From Vanrija pseudolonga (Eukaryota > Basidiomycota > Tremellomycetes > Trichosporonales > Trichosporonaceae), in NCBI RefSeq assembly GCF_020906515.1, contig NC_085849.1, forward strand, positions 2,852,001 through 2,916,000: a DNA stretch of 64,000 nucleotides, in the 5' to 3' direction. How positions within the stretch are numbered: the first letter of the stretch is position 1; every line of letters begins with the position of its first letter. Both the position numbers and the translations under genes were made by a program. Below the pieces are notes generated by a model that worked only from the letters and a program-made list of their open reading frames with translations, was not told where the DNA came from and did no database searches. Below, piece by piece: positions 46,830 to 57,783 of this stretch.

Positions 46830-49800
46830 ATGCGTTACGGCAACGGCCGCCTAGCGAGGGGCGGCAACAGCCGCATGCTTGCCGCCCTCCTCGTCCTCCT
46901 CGTCATCATCGCTCAGTTGGCAAGCGTTGATGCTCACCCAGCCACTCCGCGTTCGCTCCAGAAGGGTCGTTTGCGCAAGGTCCGCCAGCCTGTCGCACCC
47001 AGACAAGGTATGTGCACTCTCGTTCTGCGCCGTTCGGAACGCGATCCGTGCAGCCGCAGCAACACACCTCGAATTTGGGACACTACTAACCGTTGTGCAG
47101 GAAATGTTGTCGGTGGCACTGGAGAACCGTCGCTTGTGGAGGTCAACAACCCTCCACCTGCTCAAGGGCAGTCCCAAGAGCCGGCGGCCAACGAGCAGCA
47201 GCAATCTTCCTCACACACCACTACAACCACGGAGAAACCCTCCCCTTCCCCCGAGTCCACAACGACTCAGCAGCAGGAGCCCTCACCCGAGCCCCCTGCA
47301 TCTTCCTCGCACTCTCCTACTCAGGCTCCCACTCAGGCTGCCGAGTCATCTTCCTCGACTTCCAATGAGGCCCCTCCCACCACATCTTCGTCTCACGAGG
47401 CGACTACCACGTCTGAGGAGCACACCACGTCGACGACTACTCACGAGACTTCGCTCGACTCGCGCTCCGAGACCCTGCCTGTTCAGCCCTCAACCTCTGC
47501 CCCCGGTGGCGCTCAGATTGGAGGCAGTGTTGGTGTAGGACCTGACGGTGCCGGTGGTGAGGGAGGCGTCCAGCTTCCCGGCGTCAGCGCTGGTGCTAGT
47601 GGTGGCATTTCTCTGTCGCCCTCTGGCATCTCGGCTGGTTTGAGCGCCGGTGTTAGCGTTGCGCCTACCACCCAGTCGCATGCGCCTACCGCCAGTCCCA
47701 CGACCTCGACAGTTCCCTCGACGACCTCGGAGGCTTCTTCGACGTCGAGCGAACCCTCGTCGTCTGGCGCTGCTCCCTCGTCTGACTCGTCGACTGCCGC
47801 TCCCTCGCCGCAGTCATCTAGCTCGTCAACTCAGTCGTCGTCTGAGCACTCGGAGCCTACTACTGACAACTCGTCGAGTTCTTCGTCGTCCTCGTCGTCG
47901 AGCTCCGAGTCGTCTGCTGCTCCTAGCAGCAGCTCGACCTCGTCTGAGTCGTCATCTTCGTCGGCTTCGGGATCCTCGTCAGCTTCGTCGTCTGCATCTG
48001 AGTCGAGCTCTTCTTCGTCGGCCCCTGCTTCGTCGTCGTCGGCGCCCTCGTCGTCGTCTGAGTCGTCGTCAGCGTCGTCCTCGTCGTCGGCTTCCGAGTC
48101 GGCGTCGTCTTCGTCGTCGTCGGCTTCTTCGTCGGCTTCGTCGTCTGCTTCGTCGTCCTCGGAGCAACCCTCGTCGTCCTCGTCGTCTGCTTCGTCGTCC
48201 TCGGAGCAGCCATCGTCGTCTTCATCGTCGACTTCGGCTTCCTCCTCGTCGGAGCAGCCCTCGTCGTCCTCGTCGGTTTCGGCTTCCTCTTCATCGGAGC
48301 AGCCCTCGTCCTCGTCGTCGGCTTCGGCTTCGTCGTCGGCTTCCACCTCGTCCGAGTCCTCGTCGTCGGCCTCGTCGTCGGCCTCGTCGTCGGCTTCGTC
48401 GTCGGCTTCCTCCTCGGAGCAGCCCTCGTCGTCTTCTGCTCCGGCCTCGTCTTCGTCTTCGGAGCAGTCTTCGTCGTCGTCTTCTTCGGTGACCCCGGCC
48501 CCGTCGTCATCGTCGGAGGGAAGCTCCTCGGCCTCCAGCTCCTTGGCCGCGCCATCGAGCTCCTCGGAGTCGTCTTCCTCTTCGGTTGAGCGTTCATCCG
48601 AGCCAGTTCCTTCATCCTCCACCAACGCTCAATCCTCGAGCGTTGAGCCTTCGTCGACAACGACCACATCGTCGACCACTGCGGTTCCTCCCTCCGTTTC
48701 GTCCACGACCACTGTTGTTCCTCCCAGCAGCACGACGACGACGACGAGCGAGGCCCCCTCCAGCACGACTACTACGACGACGAGTGAGGTCCCTCCCAGC
48801 AGCACTACGACTACCACTGTCGTTCCTCCCGCCAGCACGACGACCACCACGGAGGTTCCCCCCAGCAGCACTACCACCACTAGCGAGGTTCCCCCCAGCA
48901 GCACTACCACCACTAGCGAGGTTCCCCCCAGCTCGACGACCACAACCACCAGTGAGGTGCCACCCAGCAGCACGACTACTACTACTGTGGTCCCCCCCGT
49001 CTCTGTTACTACTACCACGACAGAGGTCCCTCCTGTCTCGGTTACTACCACGACGACTGAGGTTCCTCCTGTCTCGGTTACTACTACGACGACTGAGGTC
49101 CCTCCTGCCTCGTCGACTACCACCACCGGTGTTGTCCCTACTACCACCACGACGACCGAGGTGCCCGCTTCCAGCACCACGACTGTGGTTGTTCCTCCTA
49201 GCACGACAACGACGGTTGAGGTCCCTCCTACGACCACGACAACGGAGGGTCCTTCAATCACCACCACGCCGGAGGGTCCTTCAAACACCACCACGCCGGA
49301 GGGTCCTTCAATCACCACCACGCCGAATGTTCCTCCTACTACTACGACAACGACGGAGGGTGCCCCTACTACGACGACGACGGAGGGTGTCCCTACTACG
49401 ACTCCATCTGCCGCTCCTCCTACCGGTGGCCCTACTAGCACTTCGGAGGTGGCTCCCACCTCGACCCCACCTGTTGTGCAGCCTTCCTCTGAGGTCGTTC
49501 CCTCTGGTCCTACTACCACGACTTCAGAAGTGGGTCCTACTACCACCCCACCCGTCGTTCTCCCAACCACCACGCCTGCGCCGAGCAACGAGCCGAGCAA
49601 CGAGCCCACTACCCCGGTTGTGTCGTCGTCTATTGCCCCTCCTGAGTCGAGCGTCCCCCCTGTGAGCGTTCCTCCCAGCGAGACACCTTCGGGCACTGCT
49701 GGCCCCACTACCACCACTCCCGTTGGTCCCACGACGACTACTCCCGTTGGTCCCAGCGAAACGCCCAGTGAGACGCCTTCGGGCTCGGTTGGTCCTACGG

Positions 49801-51356
49801 GCTCGGTTGGTCCTACGGGCTCGGTTGGTCCTACCACTCCTGTTGGCCCCACCGAGTCGCCTTCGGGCTCTGCTCCTCCCTCTGTCGTCCCCACCACCAC
49901 AACTCCAGTTGGCCCAAGTGAGAGCGCCTCGGCCTCCGGTGGCCCCACTACCCCGGTGGGACCTTCTGAGCAGCCTTCCGGCACGGTCGCACCACCTGTT
50001 TCTGGCTCTGGCTCGGCTACTCCCACTGGCTCAGCTACTCCCACCGGATCTGGTGCGTCCTCGCAGCAATCGGCGACGCCGACATCGGATGGAGGTGCTT
50101 CCAGCAGCGGCGGAGGCAACACGCCGAGCGCCACGTCGGTCAACACGGATGCCTACACTCCTACGCAGACCACTCTTGTCGTCGCTCCTTCTACCGCTCA
50201 GCCCTCGTCTAGCAGCAGCATCAGCCCCAACCAGACTGCCCCGCTCCTGCCTGCGTCGTCTCCCAGCACAAGCAGCACTGCTACGCTCATCAGGCCCAAC
50301 AACCCAGTCCAGGACAACCCCAACTACACGACGGGCAACCCGGACGACCCGGTTAAGAACGACACGATGGTTTCGATTCTCCTGAGCAGAGCCGGCTACC
50401 CGTGGACCTTCGTTGTCACCCACAACGACGCCCAGAACCAGCTCTTCGACACGTTCCCTGTTATGCTCTCGAACGCCCTGAACATTACCCAGTCGTCTAT
50501 CAAGACGTACGGTCTCAAGGTCTACGAGCCGGTCGGCTGGGACGGTAACAGCGCGACTCTTGGCACGCAGTGGATTGGTTACGTCCCCTCGGACCAGTAC
50601 CCGACCCTGCAGTCCTACATTGCCACTCCATCCTCGCCCCTTTACAACCAGCCTGGTCTCTCTGGACAGCTCGCTACCCAGATTGACTCGACGTACCCGA
50701 TTGACAGCGCCTCTAACGCCAAGTCCAACCCTGCTGGCAGCTCTGCCGAGCAGAAGAAGGCCAGCTCCAAGAAGCGTGACATCATCATCGGTGTCTGCGT
50801 GGGTGTTGGTGGCCTGCTCTGGATTCTCGTCGTCGTCTGGATCTACAAGCGCGTCAAGCGTGCAAATGAGCGTGCTGTTAACAAGCGCCTCTCCGAGCAC
50901 ATGTCCATGTTCTCTGGCCGCTCGGGCGACAACCCCTTCAGCGACGACCGCCGTCACTCTGGTGCCCCGTCCATTGCGGCCTCGGAGATTGACGACCGTC
51001 CATCGTCGTTCTACGCCTCGCCCCTCGACAACTACCCGGCCATGCGCCACCGCCAGGTCGAGTCGTTCTACACCGACCAGGCAGGTGTGGGAGACACGTC
51101 GCCTACCCAGGCCTCGTATGTTCACTCTGTGTTCGGAACGTCCTGGTTCCAGAACTATGGAGCGACTACTCAGGCGGGTGGCACGGCTGTGGCCGCTACT
51201 CGCATGAGCCAGAACCCCTTCGACGACATGTACTCTCGCACGTCGCCAACTTCGCCTCGTATGTCTCAGCGCCCTCAGCGTCGGTCTGTGCAGAAGGCCA
51301 TGATCTCGCAACCGACGCTCCAGGCCAACTCTCTCGAGTTCAACGAGTACCGCTAG
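46830..51356 (+). CDS. MSB2: MSB2-like signalling mucin, single-pass membrane sensor
   Basis: Two exons, 46830..47007 and 47101..51356, giving 1477 residues. The first ATG at 46830 gives a signal peptide (hydrophobic core MLAALLVLLVIIAQLASV, then DAHP). A short Gly-rich segment is followed by a roughly 1000-residue Ser/Thr/Pro mucin region: first poly-Ser blocks spaced by EQP, then Thr repeats of the type VPPSSTTTT and VPPVSVTTT, then GSVGPT units. A globular membrane-proximal domain (about 1150-1260) begins at the segment around LLSRAGYPWTFVVTHND and contains SSIKTYGLKVYEP and LATQIDSTYPI, resembling the cleavage/positive-control region of fungal Msb2/Hkr1. One transmembrane helix lies at 1287-1308, with a tail of about 170 residues containing NPFSD (1337) and NPFDD (1431). 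Msb2 senses surface and osmotic cues upstream of Cdc42 and MAP kinases. The assignment rests on architecture. Confidence 0.85.
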   Translation: MRYGNGRLARGGNSRMLAALLVLLVIIAQLASVDAHPATPRSLQKGRLRKVRQPVAPRQGMCTLVLRRSERDPCSRSNTPRIWDTTNRCAGNVVGGTGEPSLVEVNNPPPAQGQSQEPAANEQQQSSSHTTTTTEKPSPSPESTTTQQQEPSPEPPASSSHSPTQAPTQAAESSSSTSNEAPPTTSSSHEATTTSEEHTTSTTTHETSLDSRSETLPVQPSTSAPGGAQIGGSVGVGPDGAGGEGGVQLPGVSAGASGGISLSPSGISAGLSAGVSVAPTTQSHAPTASPTTSTVPSTTSEASSTSSEPSSSGAAPSSDSSTAAPSPQSSSSSTQSSSEHSEPTTDNSSSSSSSSSSSSESSAAPSSSSTSSESSSSSASGSSSASSSASESSSSSSAPASSSSAPSSSSESSSASSSSSASESASSSSSSASSSASSSASSSSEQPSSSSSSASSSSEQPSSSSSSTSASSSSEQPSSSSSVSASSSSEQPSSSSSASASSSASTSSESSSSASSSASSSASSSASSSEQPSSSSAPASSSSSEQSSSSSSSVTPAPSSSSEGSSSASSSLAAPSSSSESSSSSVERSSEPVPSSSTNAQSSSVEPSSTTTTSSTTAVPPSVSSTTTVVPPSSTTTTTSEAPSSTTTTTTSEVPPSSTTTTTVVPPASTTTTTEVPPSSTTTTSEVPPSSTTTTSEVPPSSTTTTTSEVPPSSTTTTTVVPPVSVTTTTTEVPPVSVTTTTTEVPPVSVTTTTTEVPPASSTTTTGVVPTTTTTTEVPASSTTTVVVPPSTTTTVEVPPTTTTTEGPSITTTPEGPSNTTTPEGPSITTTPNVPPTTTTTTEGAPTTTTTEGVPTTTPSAAPPTGGPTSTSEVAPTSTPPVVQPSSEVVPSGPTTTTSEVGPTTTPPVVLPTTTPAPSNEPSNEPTTPVVSSSIAPPESSVPPVSVPPSETPSGTAGPTTTTPVGPTTTTPVGPSETPSETPSGSVGPTGSVGPTGSVGPTTPVGPTESPSGSAPPSVVPTTTTPVGPSESASASGGPTTPVGPSEQPSGTVAPPVSGSGSATPTGSATPTGSGASSQQSATPTSDGGASSSGGGNTPSATSVNTDAYTPTQTTLVVAPSTAQPSSSSSISPNQTAPLLPASSPSTSSTATLIRPNNPVQDNPNYTTGNPDDPVKNDTMVSILLSRAGYPWTFVVTHNDAQNQLFDTFPVMLSNALNITQSSIKTYGLKVYEPVGWDGNSATLGTQWIGYVPSDQYPTLQSYIATPSSPLYNQPGLSGQLATQIDSTYPIDSASNAKSNPAGSSAEQKKASSKKRDIIIGVCVGVGGLLWILVVVWIYKRVKRANERAVNKRLSEHMSMFSGRSGDNPFSDDRRHSGAPSIAASEIDDRPSSFYASPLDNYPAMRHRQVESFYTDQAGVGDTSPTQASYVHSVFGTSWFQNYGATTQAGGTAVAATRMSQNPFDDMYSRTSPTSPRMSQRPQRRSVQKAMISQPTLQANSLEFNEYR

Positions 51357-52079
51357 ACGGATTCGTTGGAACGAGCTAGAGTTTGAGATGTATGAACGAT
51401 TCCGACCCATTTCCATCTTACCCACGAAACCCACCCTATGTGTCCATTACCCCCCACCACCCCTACTACCCCTCTCCTCCCATATCCTCTTTCGCATCTC
51501 TCGCGTTGGCAGGCGCGATCTCACCCGAATCTTGTTACTTCCCCAACTTGCATGCTGGCCATAATCTTTCTCCCTTGTTAGGTTTCTTTGGATGCGTATG
51601 TGCGTCTAGACCCTCGCAAGGGGCATCTGGTACACGTCGCTTATAGGCGCTGCTATGCATTGCCTCGTAGATTGTACAATGAGCGGTGCAGAGAGGGGTG
51701 GGGTGCGGCACGGTGGATGCCGTGGTGGGACATCAGTGGCCTCGATTGACAGATAAACCCGTGGGTCGACTGCTGTCGCAAGAAGCCTCGGGCAGTGTGA
51801 GCTATGCTTCATGCTAGCAAGGCTCTGTCTGGTGTTGGAGAACTGGTACCGCATGAGCATTGGTGTGTGCATCGCTCTGGTTTGGTAGGTGAATGCGTTT
51901 GCGGAAGTGCAAGTGGTGAATGGACTGGAAATTGTTGCATGCATCTTATGTAGCATCTTTGCCACACCCGGTTGGCATTACAAAAGCTGAATAGCAATAG
52001 CAAAAGAATACAAAAGAGATATTTGGGAGTACCCTGACATCAGGAGGCGGTAGTGTAAGGCCAACGACATCGTGAGATC
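51357..52079. other. Intergenic, mucin 3' flank to U2 snRNA
   Basis: 723 bp, less GC-rich than elsewhere, holding the mucin 3' flank and the 3' flank of the minus-strand U2 gene. No coding signal seen. Confidence 0.45.
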
Positions 52080-52215
52080 ACTTGTGGCAAGCCATAGAGG
52101 TGACTCGGGCGAGGAAAGATTTATTAAGCTTAGAACCCCGTAGGGTTGTGACATAGCTCAATATGTCAAGAACAGATACTACACATGATCTTAGCCAAAA
52201 GAGGCCAGAGAGGAT
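52080..52215 (-). ncRNA. U2: U2 spliceosomal snRNA
   Basis: Read on the minus strand from about 52215, the sequence has the near-invariant U2 5' region: CTTTTGGCTAAGATCA, then GTGTAGTATCTGTTCTT, which includes the GUAGUA element that pairs with intron branch sites. Directly after it comes stem IIa, GACATA-TTGAGC-TATGTC (perfect 6-bp stem), and stem IIb, AACCC-TACG-GGGTT. Downstream, AATAAATCTTTCC is the best candidate Sm region but is not the canonical AUUUUUG, and a TGGC-TT-GCCA hairpin follows. One base differs from the usual AAGATCAAGTGT (ATCATGTGT here). The 3' end is uncertain and may extend to about 52025. A promoter element was not identified. Confidence 0.85.
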
Positions 52216-52361
52216 ACCAGCTAGGTATTGAAACGGTTTTAATCTTGCAAGTAGGCGTAATTCGGCGCTCCGGACATTCGACATGTGGCGCGGCGAGGGC
52301 GTTGTCTTGACAATTAGGATACTCCTTCGAGTAATTAGCCCCTGCCCTAATCCCCTTGCTA

Positions 52362-54439
52362 ATGTCATTTGTAATAGCCACCTTCCGGCCCATGCACCCC
52401 GCTGACCCGGAGTGGATGACAGAAAGTCAAGCGACATCGGAGACCCCACAGACGCCGGAAGGCTCTCGTCTGGCCACCGACGCCGAACCTCTTACTCATC
52501 GCACCACTCCCCCACCGCAAATGTCGACGGCGGTCGTTGTGTCCCCCGTGCCAGCGCACCCCCCACCACAGCACAGCATGGAGCTCGACACGACGCCGGG
52601 TCCAGCAGCTGCGCGCGCACTCCGCTCGCCCACACCCGCGACGGGGCTCGCGCTCCTCCCGCCCGAGATCCTAAGCCACATCGGGTCCTTCCTCGTCGCG
52701 GCCGACCTCGCGCCGCCCACCGCCCTCCTGTGCACCTGCAGCGCGGTGCACAGCGCGCTCGCACCCTCCGCCAATCCAAACCTGTACGCCGATGTCTTTC
52801 GGCGCAACTACGACACGGCGGCGGCAAAACGTCGCCTGCGCCGCGTGCGCCGCGAGCCGACGGCACGCGACCTCGCCGCCGAGCTGCGGACCCGTACCCG
52901 CGGCCTCTCGAGACTTGCGCGCACGCTGAGGGCATTTGAGCCGAAGGGAAAAGGCAAGGCCGGCGCCGCTGGCCCCGGTGGCGGTGACTCTGAGGCCCCC
53001 GAAGCCGGCCTGTCGCCAAACGACCTGTGGATCGTCTACCTTATGCTCATTGAGAACGGTGAGTGGTGGGGCTGGGGAGGAGAAGGCTGACGTGCAGATG
53101 GGAAGAATGTCCGCCGCCTTGTCACCCCCCTCCCGGCTGGGCCGGCTGTCGACATGGTGTCCTTGCTCGACAAGTTTCACGCCCGGACCCTCAGCACGGG
53201 GTTCGAGGACGAGGAGGAGGTCGGCTACCCGCCTGAGCGGGTCGTCGACTCGCTCGCCATGTGGATCCGCTGGTTCTTGGACGAGTACAGTGCGTGCCTA
53301 AGCGAGAATCTAGCTGACGAAAAGCCATCCGCAGCCCTGCTACATTGCGGTCTCTCCGCCCGTACGTGTTCGCCGCGCACCAGTACGAGCTCTTCTTTGC
53401 CCCATGGACGCTCCTCGACCTCCCGACCGAGCACCAGCATATCCGCCAGCCAGAGGGCCCATACAGCATGGACGAGAACCCCAAGGACCGGATCAACCGC
53501 GTCCCATACTACGGCCAGATGATCGAGATTGCGCCACCGCTGCTCTCGCACGCTGCCATGCTCCGCTTCTTTGGCGGACCAGAGGACCCAGACGACCCGT
53601 CCTCGGCGTCGGCGCCTTCACTGCCCGAGTTCCAGGTCGACATTGAGGAGACGGACCTGCGCGCTCGCCCACGGCCAGTGCTCCAGTCCGAGGTGCACGA
53701 CGCCGACTTCGAGCGCCTGCGGGCGTGCACCAACGGCGTATGGAGCCGCGGGCGCTCACTCACCGCCTGGCGTGGGCTCTTCAGCGGGTGCTGGGAAGGA
53801 ACATTTACGTTCCTCGACTTTCAGGCCTTCCATGACATCTTGTCTGGCCGCCACAGGGCAATCTATCGCGGGCCCTACGGCGAGCAGCCGCAGGTATGGA
53901 AGCTGCGCGAGACTCTTGTGCGCCCGAAGCGCACCACAGCAGGCCCGCGAAGCCGACGCGGACTGCCCCTCCGCGGGCCGATGACGCACGCTGGCTTCCC
54001 CAAGGACATGCGCGCGTTCTCGATGAACCCAATGGCGAACCGGCCACCAGGGACATCACCCGAGACGGCGATCATTGACGATGCGCTCGCGCGCCAGCTC
54101 GAAGCACTCGACGGGTACGAGGTGGTCCCGGAGGCCGAGGTCGCTGCCGAGCTCGCGGCCGGAGGCGAGGACGGACAGGACATGGGGCTCGCGCTGCTCG
54201 TAACCGGCATGGGGCACTCGGCATGGGGCCGGTTCATCATCAGCGGGCACGTCCGCGTGTGGGACGGGCTGCTATACCTCGTCAAGGAGTATGCGCCGTT
54301 CCAGCGCGGCCAGTGGATCTACAGGGGCTACGTGCTGAGCGACGACCTGCTGGTCGGGCGCTGGCGCGACACGCTCACGCCCGAGCCATTCTACGGTTAC
54401 GAGGGGACGTTCCTCCTCACGCGGCGGAGCGCAGAGTAG
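52362..54439 (+). CDS. F-box protein
   Basis: Three exons: 52362..53058, 53098..53289, 53325..54439, giving 667 residues from the first ATG; in-frame ATGs at 52392 or later are also possible starts because the first 90 residues are low-complexity. An F-box-like motif reads LLPPEILSHIGSFLVAADL, followed by LLCTCSAVHSAL, the usual second half. Such proteins recruit substrates to SCF ubiquitin ligases. The C-terminal 300 residues look folded, with YVFAAHQYELFFAPWTLLD, FSGCWEGTFTFLDFQAFHDI and GYEGTFLLTRR, a pattern I know from other basidiomycete F-box proteins of unknown target. The second intron is 35 nt, with the acceptor AAAAG chosen because the later CAG breaks the frame. It is transcribed away from U2. 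Confidence 0.83.
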
Positions 54440-55144
54440 TGGCAGTTAGTTGTATATGCATCATCTTGGGTTGTGCGGAGTTATGGCGCCGACCGTCAAG
54501 GACCGCAGCGTGGGGGGAATGCTTGGCGTCGGCGAGCTGCGCCTTGGCCCCGGGTGGGGCGAGGTAGCACGCGCTGTGGGCAGCAAGCAGCGCTGCTAGC
54601 GAGCGCCATGGCGTGCGGCGTGGCACTGCACTGCGCAAATGTCACGCATAGCTGGATCGCATGCATGCTCTTGTCGGCGTCTGCTGCCTGTTGCTGTGCT
54701 GCATCACGCTCTTGGTGCAGAGAGGGAGAGACGGTGGACGGGGTGCTGCACCACCGAAATGGTCAGGCACCGAGTGGGGGGGTTGTCGTTTGTCATTTGC
54801 CTCATATTGCCACTGGCTGACTGCTTGGTGCTCTCACCACACCCACCCTGGCTGGCTGGGCTGGCCGGCCTGGGCGGGACAACTCTAATACACCCCTCGA
54901 CATCTCACCCATCAGCATCTACTACTCTCTCGCTCTCGGCAACACTTAATCTCTCTCTGGCCTCGCCTCGCTCATCGCATCGCACGCATTCCATGTACTC
55001 TTCCACTTCTAGATAGCATACAGCCCGACCCACCAACAACTGCACACCACCAGGCAGCGCACCACTGGCGCCCCTCCCCTCTCCAACCCCCCCCCCATCT
55101 CAGGGCATCTCTGTTCGTGTCCATCACTGCTACTGCAGCCAGCC
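54440..55144. promoter_or_regulatory. Intergenic and leader region of LDB17
   Basis: 705 bp. The last 250 bp are C/T- and CA-rich (CACCCACC-type tracts) up to the LDB17 ATG, as in other leaders here. No gene seen. Confidence 0.45.
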
Positions 55145-57351
55145 ATGCCCGCCGCGCGCAACCAACCACCGTCGTCGTCGTCGTCGGCACACGGCGCGTG
55201 CGGCTGCGCCGACGCCCAGCAGCACACCAAGCACTGCCCGCTGCACCTCGCGATGCGGCTCGGGCGCGCTGGCTCGCTCCGCACCCACCACCACCGCCGG
55301 CGCCGCTCGCGCTCGCACGACCAAGGCGGCGCTGCGACCCCTGCCTCCGCCGTCGTCGCGCCCGAGCCGGACGAGGGCACCGAGACGCCAAACTACAACA
55401 CTGTCGACAGCAGGGAAGCGTTCTGGAACGAGCTCGAGGCCATCCTCACGCTGCCAGACGGCTGTGGGCTCAAGGAGCTCAACAACACGCTCCGCATGTT
55501 CGTCACCTTCTGCGGCGCATACCATGGTGAGTTGTCTCGCGCCTACGCGAGCGAGCTACGACCCACCCCGCGACGAACCCCACACGCTGCTCCACAACAG
55601 CAGCAGCGGCGCGGGCCGCGTTGGGGACGTCGACGACGTTGACACGCGACAACGTCGGTCGTCGCGATCGCGTACCTGACCCACGACCAAGCTGACTCCC
55701 ACAGATATCTACCTCCAGTCACCGATCGAGATGCAGGGCGCGATTTCATTCCTTCTCGAGAGCGAGCTGTTCGAGTACCATTATGAGCGTATGGTTGGAG
55801 TCATGATGGGCGACGCCCAGGAGGTGAGCTATTTTAGTTTTGGCTGGTGCAACAACAACCTAACACCTGCAGAACACAAATCCCCACGAGCTGTACATCT
55901 GGTACCATATAATCCTCTTCTACGGACAGCGGCACCCAAGTCTGTTCCGCTCGCATCGCAAGTGGCAGAAGCTCCTCCCGACTCTTGGTGAGGTTGTCGG
56001 TTTGGACTATGAAGAGGTTAGTCTTGTGGCTGTGTAAAGTCGGTGCCACCGAGCTCACGGGTTTCAGAACTATGTCCTTGGGCTGCCGCCGATCGAAAGC
56101 AGGTTGCGCTTACCGGCTACAACGCTCATGTACGAGGTATGCCGTGTACAGATGCTCGACCCGACCGAGCTGGCCCAGTTTGACGACACGTTCATCGACC
56201 ACCTGTTCGACCTCGTCGAGACGACGCGAGACCAGCAGGACGAGCGGCTCAACTATGCCGTCATCAGCTTGATCGTCGCGCTCAATGAGCAGTTCATGGT
56301 GTCTACTCTGCCTGACCACAAGGACCGGCGGCGAAACAAGCAGGCATCGGCGCCCGCCTCGGTGTCGGCAACCAATCTTTCCGTCACACAGGACAGGGAG
56401 GGGCGCCAAGGCGAGCGCCGCCGTTCGGCCAGCGTCACACCTGCGCCGCGCATCAAGATCGGCGAGGATGTCGAGGACACGAAAAAGAACAACCGTGTTC
56501 TCGTGGTGCTTATGCGCCGGCTCGGCAGCAGCAAGACGTTTGGCGAAAACGTCATCTTTATGTTAAACCGAGCGGAGAACACACCAGAGGGACTGTGCTT
56601 GCAGCTCCTCATCCTCAAGATCCTATACCTGCTGTTCACGACCCCAGGTACTCAGGAGTACTTTTTCACAAACGACATGCGCGTCCTGCTCGACGTGTTT
56701 GTGCGCGAGCTCGTCGACCTGCCAGAGGAGCACGAGGCGCTGCGTCACACCTACCTCCGTGTCTTGTTCCCCCTCCTCTCCCACACTCAGATCCGCCGGG
56801 ACCCATACAAGCGTCCTCAGATTCGGCTTATTCTTCAATCACTAATTTCAAACGACCATATTCACGACATCAACTCGACGACGAGGCGCCTCGTCGAGCG
56901 CTGCCTGCAGGCTGCAAATGAAAACCCGACCGCCGACTCCAACCACTGTCTCTCGCCAGACTCGGCCATGGCCATGCACTCGATCGCTGCGTCGCTCCCG
57001 GCGCCAAAGGCAACCCCGTACCTCGAGCGCCCAAGTGCACCGGGGCGTGTCGCCTCGCTCATCGACGTCTCGGGTGCGAGCGAGCGACCGCCGTCGGCGG
57101 CTTCGACGCACTCGCTCCCTGACCGCAGCAACTCGACGACCCCAGCCGGTCCAGCACGCAGTCGCCGTCCCGCCCCGGCCCCGCCGATGAAACGTCGGCA
57201 GGACTCTAGTTGCACTACATCGAGTAACGGCAGCAGTGTGGACGATCTCACACCGTCGTTGAGCCCAGACCTTGTCAAGCTGGGTGAGCGTGGCGTGCCG
57301 CCTCCGATTATCGAGGTGCAGCCAGCTGGGTGGATCACGTTTAGTGCGTGA
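55145..57351 (+). CDS. LDB17: LDB17/Dip1/SPIN90-type actin regulator
   Basis: Four exons: 55145..55526, 55705..55823, 55873..56016, 56068..57351, giving 642 residues. The N-terminus is basic and low-complexity. From about residue 95 the protein is the helical, leucine-rich SPIN90/Ldb17 domain: REAFWNELEAILTLPDGCGLKELNNTL, then DIYLQSPIEMQGAISFLLES, then TPEGLCLQLLILKILYLLF with FTNDMRVLLDVFVRELVDLPEE. The C-terminal 130 residues are disordered, with a Pro-rich SH3-ligand-like stretch RRPAPAPPMKRR. Family members (yeast Ldb17, fission-yeast Dip1, human SPIN90) activate or tune the Arp2/3 complex at endocytic actin patches. Exon joins restore DIYLQSP and GDAQENTNPHELYIWYH, typical for the family. 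Confidence 0.9.
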
Positions 57352-57783
57352 TAAGCGCGTGTGATTGTTTGTCGCCAGCTGGGCTGCATGTTTTGGCTCC
57401 TATCACATTAGTTGTATATCTGTCCCAATAATACTACTACTAACCGTCATCGATTGTATGCATGTCGGTGCAAAGTGGGGCATGAAGGAGGTGCGACGAC
57501 CCATTTGGTGGTAATATGGGCGTTTCATCTTTTGATTGTGACGTATTCCATTTGAGCCGAAACAAGCCTTCCTTCCTACGAGGATCCTTCAGCCATCAGC
57601 CACCACATCACTCCCGCAACTCGCTCCCTCGTGTTGGCACCTTCCCTCCCCGCGCCATCATCCTCAACAACTTGTACATTCCACACATTACAGCCACACT
57701 TCGCCCAGTGCAAGGCATCCCCATTCACATCCAACACACCTTTGAAGAAGTCAGCACTACACACACCCCCGAACACACCAGCC
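57352..57783. other. Intergenic, LDB17 to amidohydrolase-related gene
   Basis: 432 bp. The first part is A/T-richer 3' flank; from about 57560 it is CA/CT-rich leader ending at the next ATG. Nothing else recognised. Confidence 0.4.

Noticed and set aside
48629-50146. 505-codon antisense frame through the mucin repeats
   Set aside because: It follows from the repetitive Thr/Pro coding sequence on the plus strand; poly-Val-Gly product.
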